DNA of 64,000 nucleotides. It comes from Ceratopteris richardii (lineage: Eukaryota > Streptophyta > Polypodiopsida > Polypodiales > Pteridaceae). The notes below the pieces were generated by a model. The model worked only from the letters and a program-made list of their open reading frames with translations. It was not told the origin of the DNA and ran no database searches. The stretch covers positions 70,028,955 to 70,092,954 of the forward strand of contig CM035435.1 of NCBI GenBank assembly GCA_020310875.1, in the 5' to 3' direction. The position numbers and the translations under genes are program-made. This document shows, one piece after another, positions 43,113-54,100 of the stretch (position 1 is the first letter of the stretch; each line of letters opens with the position of its first letter).

Positions 43113-44202
43113 TGCTTTACCTTATATATCCACAGTGAACCTATGGCTTTTATAGATGGATTCTTGGGTACCAATTCCCAAGTTTGATTTTATAGAGCAT
43201 CTATCTCTTCCATCATAACATTCATCCATTCAGGTTTCTTCTTAGCTTCTTTAGAATTTGAATCTTATGCTAGGTATACTGAATGTTTAGTAACTAATGA
43301 AATATCATATCCATAATTTTATGTTTTTCTCTTTTCTCTATCTAACCCTATAATGGTTTGTTGAGAGGACTCTGCCACATCTCTCAAGTCCTTGACTATG
43401 GATTTGCCTTTAGAGTTCCAAGAATTGATTTCTCTCCTTCGAGTCTTTTGATCATCTTTTGAATCACTTGGTGCTTCAAGTGTGTGCTCATTCCTCTTTG
43501 ATAGAGTTGGAAAATCCTCCTCTAGGTCATAAGGTAATTTAATTTTTTTGCAATCTTCTTCAAATCATGATTTGTTTTTATCAAACATTACATCTCCACT
43601 TACAGTGAATCCTTTGTTGCTTGGATTATACAACTTATAACCTTTTTGATTAAGGTCATAGCCAATGAAGATGCATTTTTGTGCCTTTGGGTCCAATTTG
43701 GCTCTAATTTGTGAAGGTATGTGTGCATATGTACTGCACCCAAAGATCCTGCAATGATCAAGAATAGCTCTCCTTCCATTCCAAACCTCATATGGTGTCA
43801 TGTCATCTAGAGCCTTAGATGGAAATCTATTGATTAGATATGTAGCTGTTGATACTGCCTCTACCCACAAGTAATTGGGGAGTTTCTTTTCATTGAGCAT
43901 TGATCTTGCAACCTCCAAAATTGTTCTATTCTTCTCTCTGTCACTCCATTTTTGCTCAGGAGCATATCTAGTGGTAATTTCTGTTTTGATCCCTCTCTCT
44001 TGGAGATAAGAATTAGATTCACGGGAGAATTATTCTCCCCCTCCATCTGACCTTAGTCTCTTAAGATTTTTACCTGTTTGGTTCTCCACAAAAGCTAGAT
44101 ATTTTTTGAAACATCAAAACAATTCATCTTTATGTTTCATGAAGTACAAGATAGTCCATATGCTTCAATCATCTATGAATGACACATAATACCTTGATCC
44201 AT
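43113..44202 (-). mobile_element. Copia element I fragment
   Basis: A minus-strand Copia fragment: integrase core end to RT start. Left end is joined to the truncated Gypsy C LTR, right end to an LTR-like sequence starting TGTTGGAGAACC. It is related to Copia G but is a separate copy. Confidence 0.85.
43113..44202 (-). pseudogene. Copia I integrase to RT fragment, broken
   Basis: In minus-strand order: YYVSFIDD-type integrase core start near 44190 with a stop, LKRLRSDGG near 44050, then 43918-43565 with ARSMLNEKKLPNYLW, YEVWNGRRAILDHCRIFG and KCIFIGYDLNQKGYKLY. Beyond a stop the RT start is recognisable (NQTWELVPKNPSIKAIGS, about 43200-43130). No catalytic RT region is left. Confidence 0.82.
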
Positions 44203-44567
44203 GTTGGAGAACCAATCACAAATTGGACATAAGTTTGAAGGTCAAAGTCTAAGAAGAAAAGCAACTGCCTATGTGAAGGGACAATTTCACACATGTATTA
44301 TATTTCTAAAGTTAGACTTAACTTTAGTTCTAGAGCTTTTAAAAAATCATGAGATTGAGAAAAATCTATATAAGTTAGTTTGTATCAACTGACGCGGAGA
44401 GATGTAGATGAGAATGAGAGAGAAAAAGAGAGGGAGAGTGAGAGAATGTGAGAAAGAGTTCATTTTGTATGATTGAGAAATAGTTGGGCTTCTCTATGTG
44501 AGACAACACCTGTAAAGTTTTTTAGTTTCCATAGTTATCAAAAGAAATAGTAGAAGTTCTGTGTATG
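44203..44567 (+). other. Unassigned LTR-like sequence
   Basis: About 365 bp starting TGTTGGAGAACC, sharply replacing Copia I and ending at the start of the Gypsy F LTR. It has a GA-rich stretch (44398-44460). It could be a solo or truncated Copia LTR. No second copy is present in the window, so the ends are not established. No gene seen. Confidence 0.4.
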
Positions 44568-45228
44568 TGTTGGCAGTAGCCAGAGGCATAGAAGATGCGA
44601 AAGCATGTAAAGATAGAGCATAATGAAGTAGCAGGGAGCCAGTCGAATCATTTTTTCAAACAAATATTTTTCAAAATACTTTTAAAAAACCTCCAACAGT
44701 GATTTTCATCACTTTTGTACCATATGTAACATAGAGAAACCCTTTTTGTAATTTATAGCTCCATTTTGTGCAACCCGAGGAGTCCTCGAGCTTAAGGAGC
44801 TTAGGTAGAACGTGCATAATTTTGGCCATTTTTAGACACCGTTTACCCTTTCAAATAGCACCTAGAACCTATTTTTTAACTATGCCGATCACTAGATGTG
44901 AAACCGGTCAAAACTAGTCTAGAATCTATAAAAAGAGCTAGAGAGCTCATTTTTGAGGTTAGCTAGTGTAGACTTGTATGAGCTAGAGTGAGCTTCAGCT
45001 TGTAAGAGTGTTATTGAGTAATAGAGTTGATTTCCTACCTTCCATTGTGTCTTGCTTGTCTCTTGGTTGTGTGTGTATATGTGTGTGTGCATCTCTATGC
45101 TTCTCACCTTCACTCTCACTTCATCTCACATTCACGATCTTCATATCACTCCTATCTCTTCCGCGGATTGACATTAAGGAGGTGGAGCTTCTTAACGTGG
45201 TTCTCACCATTGTGCTAGAGCAACACCA
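44568..45228 (+). repeat. 5' LTR of Gypsy F
   Basis: 661 bp, TGTTGGCAGTAGCC ... GAGCAACACCA. TATAAAAA at 44927-44934 is followed by the conserved GAGCTAGAGAGCTC block; a TG microsatellite lies at 45067-45090. Divergent from the C LTR in its U3 part. Confidence 0.85.
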
Positions 45229-45232
45229 AATT

Positions 45233-45250
45233 TGGCGCCGTTGTCGGGGA
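45233..45250 (+). promoter_or_regulatory. Primer binding site of Gypsy F (tRNA-Asp type)
   Basis: TGGCGCCGTTGTCGGGGA, one base from the tRNA-Asp complement. The donor-like GTGTGATG|GTAAG follows at 45268-45280. Confidence 0.9.
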
Positions 45251-45303
45251 ATGAGTCTAGGACGAATGTGTGATGGTAAGAGTATAGCAATAAGTGGCGT
45301 TGG

Positions 45304-45533
45304 TGTTGATATATTTAGGTAGTGATGTGTGTGAACACTCTAGGACCGTCGGGGCACTTTTTTCCCTCTTTAGGAGGTTTTTTTCCCCCGGCTTGTATAT
45401 ACGCCTATTGCCCTAATGGGCTACTCATCTTTGTACATTCTCGAGTAATACATACAGTCTTGTGTGTTGTGCTCCAAGCTTCTTCTTCTTCCTTGTGCTG
45501 TTCGCGTGCTTCCGCAGACGTCTAACTCCAACA
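45304..45533 (+). repeat. 5' LTR of Copia A
   Basis: 230 bp, TGTTGATATA ... CTCCAACA. Confidence 0.97.
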
Positions 45534-45535
45534 AT

Positions 45536-45549
45536 TGGTATCAGAGCAG
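45536..45549 (+). promoter_or_regulatory. Primer binding site of Copia A (initiator-Met tRNA)
   Basis: TGGTATCAGAGCAG, two bases after the LTR end. Confidence 0.95.
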
Positions 45550-45812
45550 GTCGTTGCTTCTTCTAGGGCGCCGTCGACACTCCTCCGTTTGCAGTCTCAG
45601 ATTCGCACAAAATTTGGTGAGCACTATCGCACTATCGCAGTGCTTGTGCAGGCTATTTCGTTCTTTTGTGCCAAAGGTATATACCAGTTTCTGTTCGCCA
45701 GTTTAAGCGTCTCGAAGTCTGCTACAGGTCTAGCAGAACTCGTCTGGGCAGTTCTGTTCAACTTTTTGAGATACAGTCAATTTTCTGCATCAAGGTATTT
45801 TAGTCACCGGCC

Positions 45813-48800
45813 ATGGCTGAAAGCAGTGATGTATTCCGTATGTTGGCTGTTGAGGATAAGTTGGATGGTACCAACTACCCATTATGGGCTTATATGATGC
45901 GACATGTACTGGTTGCAAAAGGATTGTGGAACATTGTGCAGGGTGTTGAAAGACGTCCTGTTACACCTGTAACGACAGGTACTGCAAATACAGGTGTTGG
46001 AGCTGATGAAGATGGTGTCGAAGATGATATTCCGCAGATTCCTGTTCGTGCTGCTATTTCTGTTGCACCTACTGCAGAGCAGATTCGTTGGGATGGCAGA
46101 GATGCCCAGGCACATGTATTGATAGCTTTGTCTATCAAACGTGCCATTATTCCTCACATTCGCTCTTGCAGAACAACAAAGGATGCTTGGGATATACTTA
46201 CCACTTTGTACCAGGCTAGGAATGAGGCTCATGTTGCTTACCTCCGAAAACAGTTGGAGAGTGAGCACATGAATGAAGGTGATTCGATGGACAGTTTTCT
46301 TACAAAGATCAAAGACCTGAAGGAACAATTGATTTCTGCTGATGAGGTTATACCAGATAGCTCACTTGTGCAGACCGTTCTGAATGGCCTTCCTGATTCA
46401 TATCAGAGTTTTGCCTCTACTCTTCGATTGATGATGAAAGGCAATCCGAATGCCTTGTCATTTGAGGAATTAGTCTCTGTTCTGTTGTAGGACGATCAGT
46501 CCAGGCAGAACAGGTCCATTATGCGTGCTGCAGATCAAGCTTTCCTGGCTAGTCAGAAGGGCAAAGGAAAATGGAGCTCTTCTACTAGTAAGCAGAAATC
46601 TGCAAATGCTGCACAATCGAAGAACCAGGATAAAGATGAGAAGAAATCAGAAAAGCAGAAATTGTTCTGCAAGTACTGTAAAGGAAATGATCATATTATA
46701 AAGAACTGTCCAAAACTGGCTGCTAAAGAGGCAAAGAAGAAAGAGGCTAGAATGGTTGTTGCAGAGGCCTCTACACCAAAAATAGAGTCTGCAAATCTTG
46801 TGCAGGAAGAAGAATGGGTGTTTACTACTGTCTGCAGTTTTGACCCATCTTCTCATGATCAGTGCATGTCTGCAGTAGACTCAGATGTTTGGTACTTTGA
46901 CAGTGGGGCAACCAAACATATTACCTCGCAGCGCAGTTTCTTCTCCTCACTCGAGCCTGCCCCTACAGGGAATACTGTCATATGCGCCAATAACTCCTCT
47001 TATCCTGTTATGGGAGTTGGTAAGATCATTCTGACTACTGCTGATGGTAGTTCTTTCACTTTGTCAAATGCTTTATTTGTGCCAGGGATCAAAAAGAACC
47101 TGTTATCAGTTTCTGCATTAGCCAAGATTGGCTTGGTTGTGAAATTCGTTGATGACAGGTGTACAGTCCATGATCTCTCAAATGGCGATGTGATTATTGC
47201 TTCTGGCATTTTATGTCGTGGGCTGTATAAGCTCATAGACTATGAAAAATCTGTGAATGATTCGGCATGTGCAGTTCATGATTCTCAGGCTATGTCAGAT
47301 GCAAAGCTTTGGCATGCACGCTTTGGTCATCTGAATTTTGCTAGTTTGTTACGCCTGCAGAAATCTGAAATGGTGTCCTCTTTGCCCAAACTTGAGGCAC
47401 CTGGAAAACATGTTTGTGAAGGCTGTATTTTGGGCAAAATGTAGCGTTCTTCCTTTCCAAAAGATGGTTCAGTTTGGGCTATGCAGAAATTGCAGCTTGT
47501 ACATAGTGATGTCTGTGGTCCTATGCAGACACCCTCTTTTGGAAATTACCTTTACTTCGTGACTTTCATTGATGATTTTTCCAGGCATGCATGGGTATAT
47601 CCACTCAAAGCAAAGTCCGAAGTGTTCATGTGCTTCAAACAGTTTTTGGTTTTAGCTGAAAATCTGTCAGCATGTAAAATGGGCACCCTCCGTTCTGATC
47701 GAGGGGGGGAATATATGTCTTTAGATTTTAATGCATTTCTCGCTGAACGTGGGATAAAACACCAGTGTACAGTGCCGTATACACCTCAACAGAATGGAGT
47801 TGCTGAACGAAAGAACATGTCACTCATGGAGATGGCGAGGTGCATGGTCAAAAGTCAGGCTTTACCACATAGTTTCTGGCTTGAGGGTTTCATGTGTGCA
47901 GCATATGTACTGAACAGGTGTCCCACTAAAGCGTTGCAGTCTATCACTCCATATGAGGCTTGGCATGACCGCAAGCCATCTGTTGCTCATCTGCGTGTTT
48001 TTGGTTGTTTGGCATATGCATTAGTGCCTGAACAACATCGCAGAAAATTGGATGATAAGGCAGTAAAATGTATTTTTGTTGGGTACAGTTCTGAAAGTAA
48101 AGGCTATCGTCTGTATCATCCACAGACTAAACGCATTCTGGTTAGCCGTGATGTTGTCTTTGTGGAAGATGCTATTCAGCCATTGCTTTCATGTACTAAG
48201 GAGACATCTGTTAGCTCCAAAGACATGTATGATACTTTGATGCCTCTTTTTACAGGTGGATAGGCTAGCACTGGTTCTAATGAGGCAACTTCTCAGCCTT
48301 TGCAGGTTTCATATGATGATGCAGATCATTCCATTTCTAATGCAGATTTACATGATGCACTTGTTGATGAGAGAGCTGATATTGAACAGGCAAAAACTAT
48401 GCCAAAATGGCTGGTGCAGACTTTGCGTGACAGCAAATTAGATGCACCTTTGTCATATCGTACTCGTTTAGGCTCTCATAGTACTTCCTTTGCATCAGAT
48501 TGCTATGCTATGGCTGCATCTAGTCTCTGTGATGAGAATGAGCCTGTTTCTTTTGATGAAGCACAAAATTCAGAAAATTGGATGGCTGCTATGCAATCTG
48601 AATATGATGCTATAATGAAGAATGGTACATGGTCTTTATGTGACTTGCCTCCTGGCAAGAAGGCCATTGGCACTAAGTGGGTATACAAGCTGAAGCGTAA
48701 ACCTGATGGTACAGTTGACAGGTATAAGGCTAGGCTTGTTGCAAAGGGTTATGCGCAGGAAAGAGGCATTGATTTTGATGAGACCTTTGCACCTACATGC

Positions 48801-50078
48801 CGTATGACTACTGTTCGGAGCATTTGTGCACTTGCAGCCCATCATGGTTGGAATGTACATCAGTTGGACATTAAAACAGCATTTCTGAATGGTGACTTGC
48901 ATGAAGAAGTGTATGTTTTTCAGCCCCGTGGCTTTGTGCAGAAAGGGCATGAAAACCAGGTGTGCAGGTTAAAGAAGGCATTATATGGTTTAAAGCAAGC
49001 ACCACGTGCTTGGTATGAGAAAATACATGCCTATCTGATTGCACATGGTTTTGAGAACAGTCCAACTGAAAGCACCTTATATGTTAAGCGTGCTAATGAT
49101 GTGCTTTTGATCATTGTTGTCTATGTAGACGACATGCTGCTCACTGGTCCTCTTGAGAAGCATATTGCTGATTTCAAGGCTGATTTGCATGCCTCATTTG
49201 AAATGTCTGATTTGGGGCATTTGCATCACTATTTGGGCATTCAGTTTATGCAAGTTGATGGTGGAATGGCTTTGTGTCAAACGAAATATATTGACACATT
49301 ATTGCAGCGTTTTGGCCTTGAAGATTGTAAGCCTATTGCCACTCCTATGGAGACAGGTTTACGATTGAGTCTTCATGATGCTGGAGATGCATTTGATGCT
49401 GTTCTCTATCAGCAGGCTGTTGGATGCTTGATTTACTTATGCATTACTCGGCCAGATATTCAGTTTGCTGTCTCACAGATGAGCAGGTTTATGCATTGCC
49501 CAGGAGTCACGCATTGGAAAGCGGTTAAGCGCATCTTTCGCTACTTGAGTGGTACTCGACTACTTGGGTTGTTTTATCCCAAGGGGGGATCACTACCGCC
49601 AGATTTGCATGCTTTTTTTGACTCAGATTGGGCTGGTTGCTATGACACTCGTGTGTCCACCAGTGGTTTTTGCTTCATGCTTGGTAGCTCATGTATATCT
49701 TGGTTGAGCAAGAAGCAGCCTACTGTGGCCACTTCCAGTTGTGAGGCTGAGTATAGGGCAGCTTTCACAGCGACTGTTGAGTGTGTGTGGCTCAGACGCC
49801 TTATGGCTGATTTGGGTGTTGGCCAGTCTTCTGCCACCACCATCTTCACTGACAGTCAGAGCGCATTGGCAGTTGCGAGGAACCCTGTGTTCCATGCTCG
49901 CACTAAGCACATTGAGGTGCATTATCACTATGTCAGGGAGAGGTTCTCTGCTGGGGAGATCAGCTTGGCATATGTGCCCACGCAGGAGAACATTGCAGAC
50001 CTTTTCACGAAGGCTCTGCCTAGGGAGAAGTTTGAAGCTTTCCGCAAAGCTTTGGGCTTACTTCCTTTTGTGGAGTGA
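45813..50078 (+). pseudogene. Copia A gag-pol with three in-frame TAG stops
   Basis: A 1,421-codon reading frame from ATG 45813 to TGA 50078, with no frameshift but TAG at codons 226 (46488), 544 (47442) and 817 (48261). Domains: gag (DKLDGTNYPLW to about 230), intact knuckle CKYCKGNDHIIKNC (286-299), protease DSGAT (363), integrase zinc region (WHARFGHLN, CEGCILGK), core with LVHSDVCGP, LRSDRGGEY and NGVAERKN, RT with YVDD at 1104, and RNase H (DSDWAG, CEAEY, TDSQSAL, TKHIEVHYHY). All catalytic residues are present. Each TAG is plausibly CAG (Gln) by one C-to-T change; stop-codon suppression is possible in principle but not needed to explain it. Confidence 0.95.
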
Positions 50079-50142
50079 TTTCCACATAGCTCGGCACTTC
50101 CTTATACATGAGTGCCAGCTCCTTGTTCACCGCATCACTCCC

Positions 50143-50150
50143 AGGGGGGA
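50143..50150 (+). other. Polypurine tract of Copia A
   Basis: AGGGGGGA followed by TT and the 3' LTR. Confidence 0.85.
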
Positions 50151-50152
50151 TT

Positions 50153-50382
50153 TGTTGATATATTTAGGTAGTGATGTGTGTGAACACTCTAGGACCGTCC
50201 GGGCACTTTTTTCCCTCTTTAGGAGGTTTTTTTCCCCCGGCTTGTATATACGCCTATTGCCCTAATGGGCTACTCATCTTTGTACATTCTCAAGTAATAC
50301 ATACAGTCTTGTGTGTTGTGCTCCAAGCTTCTTCTTCTTCCTTGTGCTGTTCGTGTGCTTCCGCAGACGTCTAACTCCAACA
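50153..50382 (+). repeat. 3' LTR of Copia A
   Basis: 230 bp, three differences from the 5' LTR; two of these are CG-to-CA or CG-to-TG changes. Followed by the GTTGG duplication. Confidence 0.97.
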
Positions 50383-50557
50383 GTTGGAAGGTAGAAATTT
50401 CAGTTTTTTTTTGTGGTTTTTAGTTAGTTTTTAGTGTTTTTCACCTCCCCCACACTCCATCTTCATCAACACATCATCTTCTTCCACTCTCAAAAAATCA
50501 TAAAATTCACCATATCCACCCATTCTCCTCATTTCCCCTCATTTGTGCATGCGAGAG
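50383..50557 (+). other. Gypsy F leader, continuation
   Basis: After the GTTGG duplication the F leader resumes; its CTCCATCTTCATC...CTCATTTCCCCTCA sequence resembles the C leader at 27690-27830. It is cut at 50557 by the 3' LTR of Gypsy D. No gene. Confidence 0.7.
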
Positions 50558-51125
50558 TGTAACTCAATGATGAGTAGCACCTCCTTTAGTGTCAATCCGG
50601 GAAGACGTGAGGATGGTATGAAGACCTCGAGCAAGTGGCGGCACAAGTGCGTGAGTGAGAAGCACACAAGCATGCACACACATACACACACACGCGCACA
50701 CAAGGCAAGACAAAGAGAGAGAATCAATGGAGTTCTTTAGATTACTTTCATAAGCTCTTACAAGCTCGTTTCAATTACAATTCAACCACAAAAATGAGCT
50801 CTCTAGCTCTTTTTATAGTTTTTGACTAGTTTTGGCCCTGTCCAGACCTAGTGTCCGGCCTAGTTAAAAATTAGGTTCCAGGGCTTATTTGAGGGCTCAA
50901 ACGAAGTCTAAAAATTATGAAAACTGGTACGATGGTACTTCTAATACTCCTCAAGCTCGAGGACTCCTCGACTTGCACAAAATGGAGTCTATTCTACCAA
51001 AAACGGGATTTACAATGTTTGTGTAGTGATTAAAATCACTTGAGTTGTACATAATCTATGGGAAAAAATGATCTGGCCTTGTTGCCGTATTGTGCATGAC
51101 TCCTTTGTTGCTTTGTATGCCAACA
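50558..51125 (-). repeat. 3' LTR of Gypsy D
   Basis: 568 bp; minus strand TGTTGGCATACAAAGC ... GAGTTACA. TATAAAAA (minus) at 50810-50817 and the CA/TG microsatellite at 50674-50702. More similar to the C LTR than to the B LTR. Confidence 0.92.
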
Positions 51126-51161
51126 CTCCCCCCTTCCTAGCGTCTGTCGCCCCGGACAGAC
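51126..51161 (-). promoter_or_regulatory. Polypurine tract and hairpin of Gypsy D
   Basis: On the minus strand GGAAGGGGGGAG abuts the LTR; the accessory stop codon TAG (51137-51139) touches it. Just upstream is GTCTGTC-cggggc-GACAGAC (51142-51161), a perfect 7-bp stem. Confidence 0.82.
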
Positions 51162-54100
51162 CTTTGTTCTCGCGGGTGGTCGATGTAATATTGGATGACA
51201 TTGGTGGCCAGTTCATGTTCTCCTATCCTTAAGCCTCTTGCTAGATCGGCTTCCAATGCCTCCCAATTTATTGCACCGGGGGTCTCTGGTTGCGGGGTGG
51301 TGTAGTACTCTGAATGCATTGCTTGTTCACAAGCAAACAGTTGAAGCAGATGTGTCGGCTTTGGTGCGAAAATCTCCGAGTGATACTCCCAGAAACCTGA
51401 TCTGAACATTTCTTCGAAGGTCTGTTTGTAGCAGGCGGGGAGGTATTTGATGCGTGCATGCCAAGCGTAAGCCACACGGATACTGGGGGTGGTGCTCATG
51501 TCATACACCAAGTCGTAATTTCCATTGCTAAACCCCGGAAGACGTACCTGTGGCACGACTGCATTTCTAAAGGTCTTCAGCACTACTTGCATCATATCTA
51601 GGATTTTAAGCATCATTTGCGCTGCTACATCTTGCATGGGCTTCAAGCGCGGCATCCAGTGGTGAATGGTTCCCATCATATATGCTACCGATGGTGGTCC
51701 TTGTGGTGGCGCGATGTACGGGTAGTTCAGCCATTCCTTGCATTGCGCATTGTTCTGTACCTTGATATTAAATGCCTTCCACGACCTGCGGCGGGGGACT
51801 GGACCGTAGCATGGGTTGTACAGGAGGTGCAACGGCGCGTTGTTCCATGTGCGTAGCATTTCTGGATAGGTCTCTAAAAGTTTCTGCCGCCATGTTGGTT
51901 GACGAATCTTGCCTTTTCGCACCTCTGGAGGAAGGTCTTCGGGTTGAAATTGGGTCGCAAAAGTAGGAATCTGACCCGTGACTCTTTGTATTTCTGCATT
52001 ATAATCAGCCAAGATAATATAATACGGCCTGTATTGGAGTTCCGATGAGAGAATCAGGCGTCTCGATGACAAGTTCTTGAAGTAAGCTGATTGTAACACA
52101 GTCTCCTCTATGACCCTCATGGCCTGATTTTGCACTACGGTGCGCTCTTCATGCGAAGTCCCTATTTCCTCCACTTGTCGTAACCATGGCGGCCGTGGTG
52201 CCTCGAACGTGTCCTGCGCTTCTTCGGTTTGTTGGCCTCCTGGGAATGGTTGCGGATCATATTCTTCATCAAACGTTTGTTCCACAGGAATTTGCACAAC
52301 TTCTTCGTCCGTGGGAGCCTCCGGAGGGGAAGATGGTCTCTCATATTGTAGTAGGCGTGTTTGCAATTCAGTGACCTGTTCCTGGAGATCTTTTATGGCC
52401 TCTGCGTTGAGAAGCGAAGCCGCAGAGGGGGTGGTTGGAGGGGCAGCTGCTGGTCCTTGTTGGTGTTCCTGCTTCAGTTGTCCTAGCTCCTCCGATAGCT
52501 TATCATGTGCTTCGAGCAGCATGGCATAATCTTCCAATATAATCTTGATATTATCGGGGGTCACTGCTTGAAACTTGGATGGGCTGATGGGTGCCCCCGG
52601 TGTGCTCTCAATAGCTGCTTCCAGGTTCTCTTGATTTTGTATTTGTAGGCGTCTATTCTCTTCCTGAGCAGCCGCAAGATGGCGTTTGAGTAGTGCCATA
52701 TTTCGCTGAAGTTTAGAGTTGCGTTCCAGCTGTGTCCGTAGGTGACCTTCTACCACCTGCACCGCTTCCTGATCTACGTTCTGTAACTGTACCTCCAATA
52801 TGTTATGGGCTTCTTGGAGGGTTTGGAACTGTGTGTGGAGGCGAGCGTTCTCCTGTTCTAGTGCCGCAAGGCGGTGCTGTAGTGTCGCTGAGTGCTCTTG
52901 CAGGCGTTCGTTTTGTTGCTGGAGCTGAATGTAATCTGTTCTTAAATTTGATATACAAGCCAACATGGTGTCCAATGCATTTCCTATAGATGAGTGTGGG
53001 TTGTTTATCGTGGGAGATGCATGGGAAGGGAATTGGGGAAGGGAGACAGTGAATGATGTGTCTACGGAAGTTGTGTGTGTGGGTGAAATTGGTGGAGGGG
53101 AACGGGAGGAGGTGAAACCGTGGGTGGAGGTGCCGTGGGTGGTGAAATGTCCATACCTTCAGGAGTGGGTGTTAGTGTGGGGCCTGCCATATACATTGGT
53201 ATGGTAGGTGGTGTGTGTGTGGAAGTGGTGAATAGATGTGAAGTGGGGTGGGGAGCTGAAACGACAGGGAATGGTTGAGAGCCTGGTTGAAAAGCCCTAG
53301 CAAGGAAGTCATGGAGGGATTGTAGGAATGGAGAGAGGGATGTCGGGGGTTGAGGTCGTAAATTTGAGGAGGGTTGAAAGGGTTGCGTGGTAGCAGGGAA
53401 GCCCATGAATGTGGATCTAGGGTCAGGATGACCCGTGGCTGAGGGCGTTGGGGATGGTTGCCCTAGGGCAGGCTCTAGGAGGGGTTCAGCGGATTGTGTA
53501 GGGTTGGGGTTTGCTTCGAAGATTGGATTATCAGTGGTAGAGAATAGGGTGGCACTAGAGATGGGAGTACGAAAGATGAAGGTTGGGTCAGTGGGTTGAG
53601 TGGTCGATGGGATTTCCACTGTCTCTGTTCGAGGAGGTGATGGTGGGGGAGTAGGTGGTAGTGGTTCGGTGGACTCCTCATGGGTGGCGGGGTGCTGTTG
53701 ACTAGCTGTTTGGGAGGTTGGTGTAGTAGTTGGCTCTTCTGCAACTGTAACGGGGATTTGGATATTTTTACCTGAGCGAGGTCGTGTCTGGAACCTTCGT
53801 GGGTCATATTGAACTGAAGGCCTCTGAATGGCAGTGCGCACAGCTTCTACAACTCCATATGTTTATGCCATCAATAAGAGACCTTCCCTGTACTCTGAGT
53901 CAATTCCCGCTTCTTCCAACAACTGAGTCATAAGTACTCTGCTGCTCTGTTCAGTGAGTAACTGCTGCGATCGCACTCTTTCCATAATCTGATACAGCCT
54001 TCGGAGTTCTGCTGTATATGCTGGGGCTTCAGTGATCTCTTCTTCATATGCTTCTTCTTCTTCCGGGTGTCCATGTTGTTGACTTTGCTGAGCGTCACTC

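Larger units (their letters stand above)
44568..45303 (+). mobile_element. Gypsy element F: 5' LTR and leader start
   Basis: The 5' end of another plus-strand member of the Gypsy family. Its leader is interrupted at 45303 by Copia A and, after a further 175 bp (50383-50557), by Gypsy D. The coding part lies beyond the window. Confidence 0.85.
45304..50382 (+). mobile_element. Copia element A, structurally complete
   Basis: 5,079 bp with two 230-bp LTRs, primer site, gag-pol and polypurine tract, flanked by the 5-bp duplication GTTGG (45299-45303 and 50383-50387). The LTRs differ at 3 of 230 positions by eye, so the insertion is young. It sits in the leader of Gypsy F. Confidence 0.97.

Noticed and set aside
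45230-45250. tRNA gene
   Set aside because: Only the primer site complementary to a tRNA 3' end is present; no cloverleaf can be drawn. The same holds for the other primer sites.
53062-53841. Programmed frameshift in the accessory gene's proline-rich part
   Set aside because: C and D shift in different directions there and B is open straight through, so these are independent indels.
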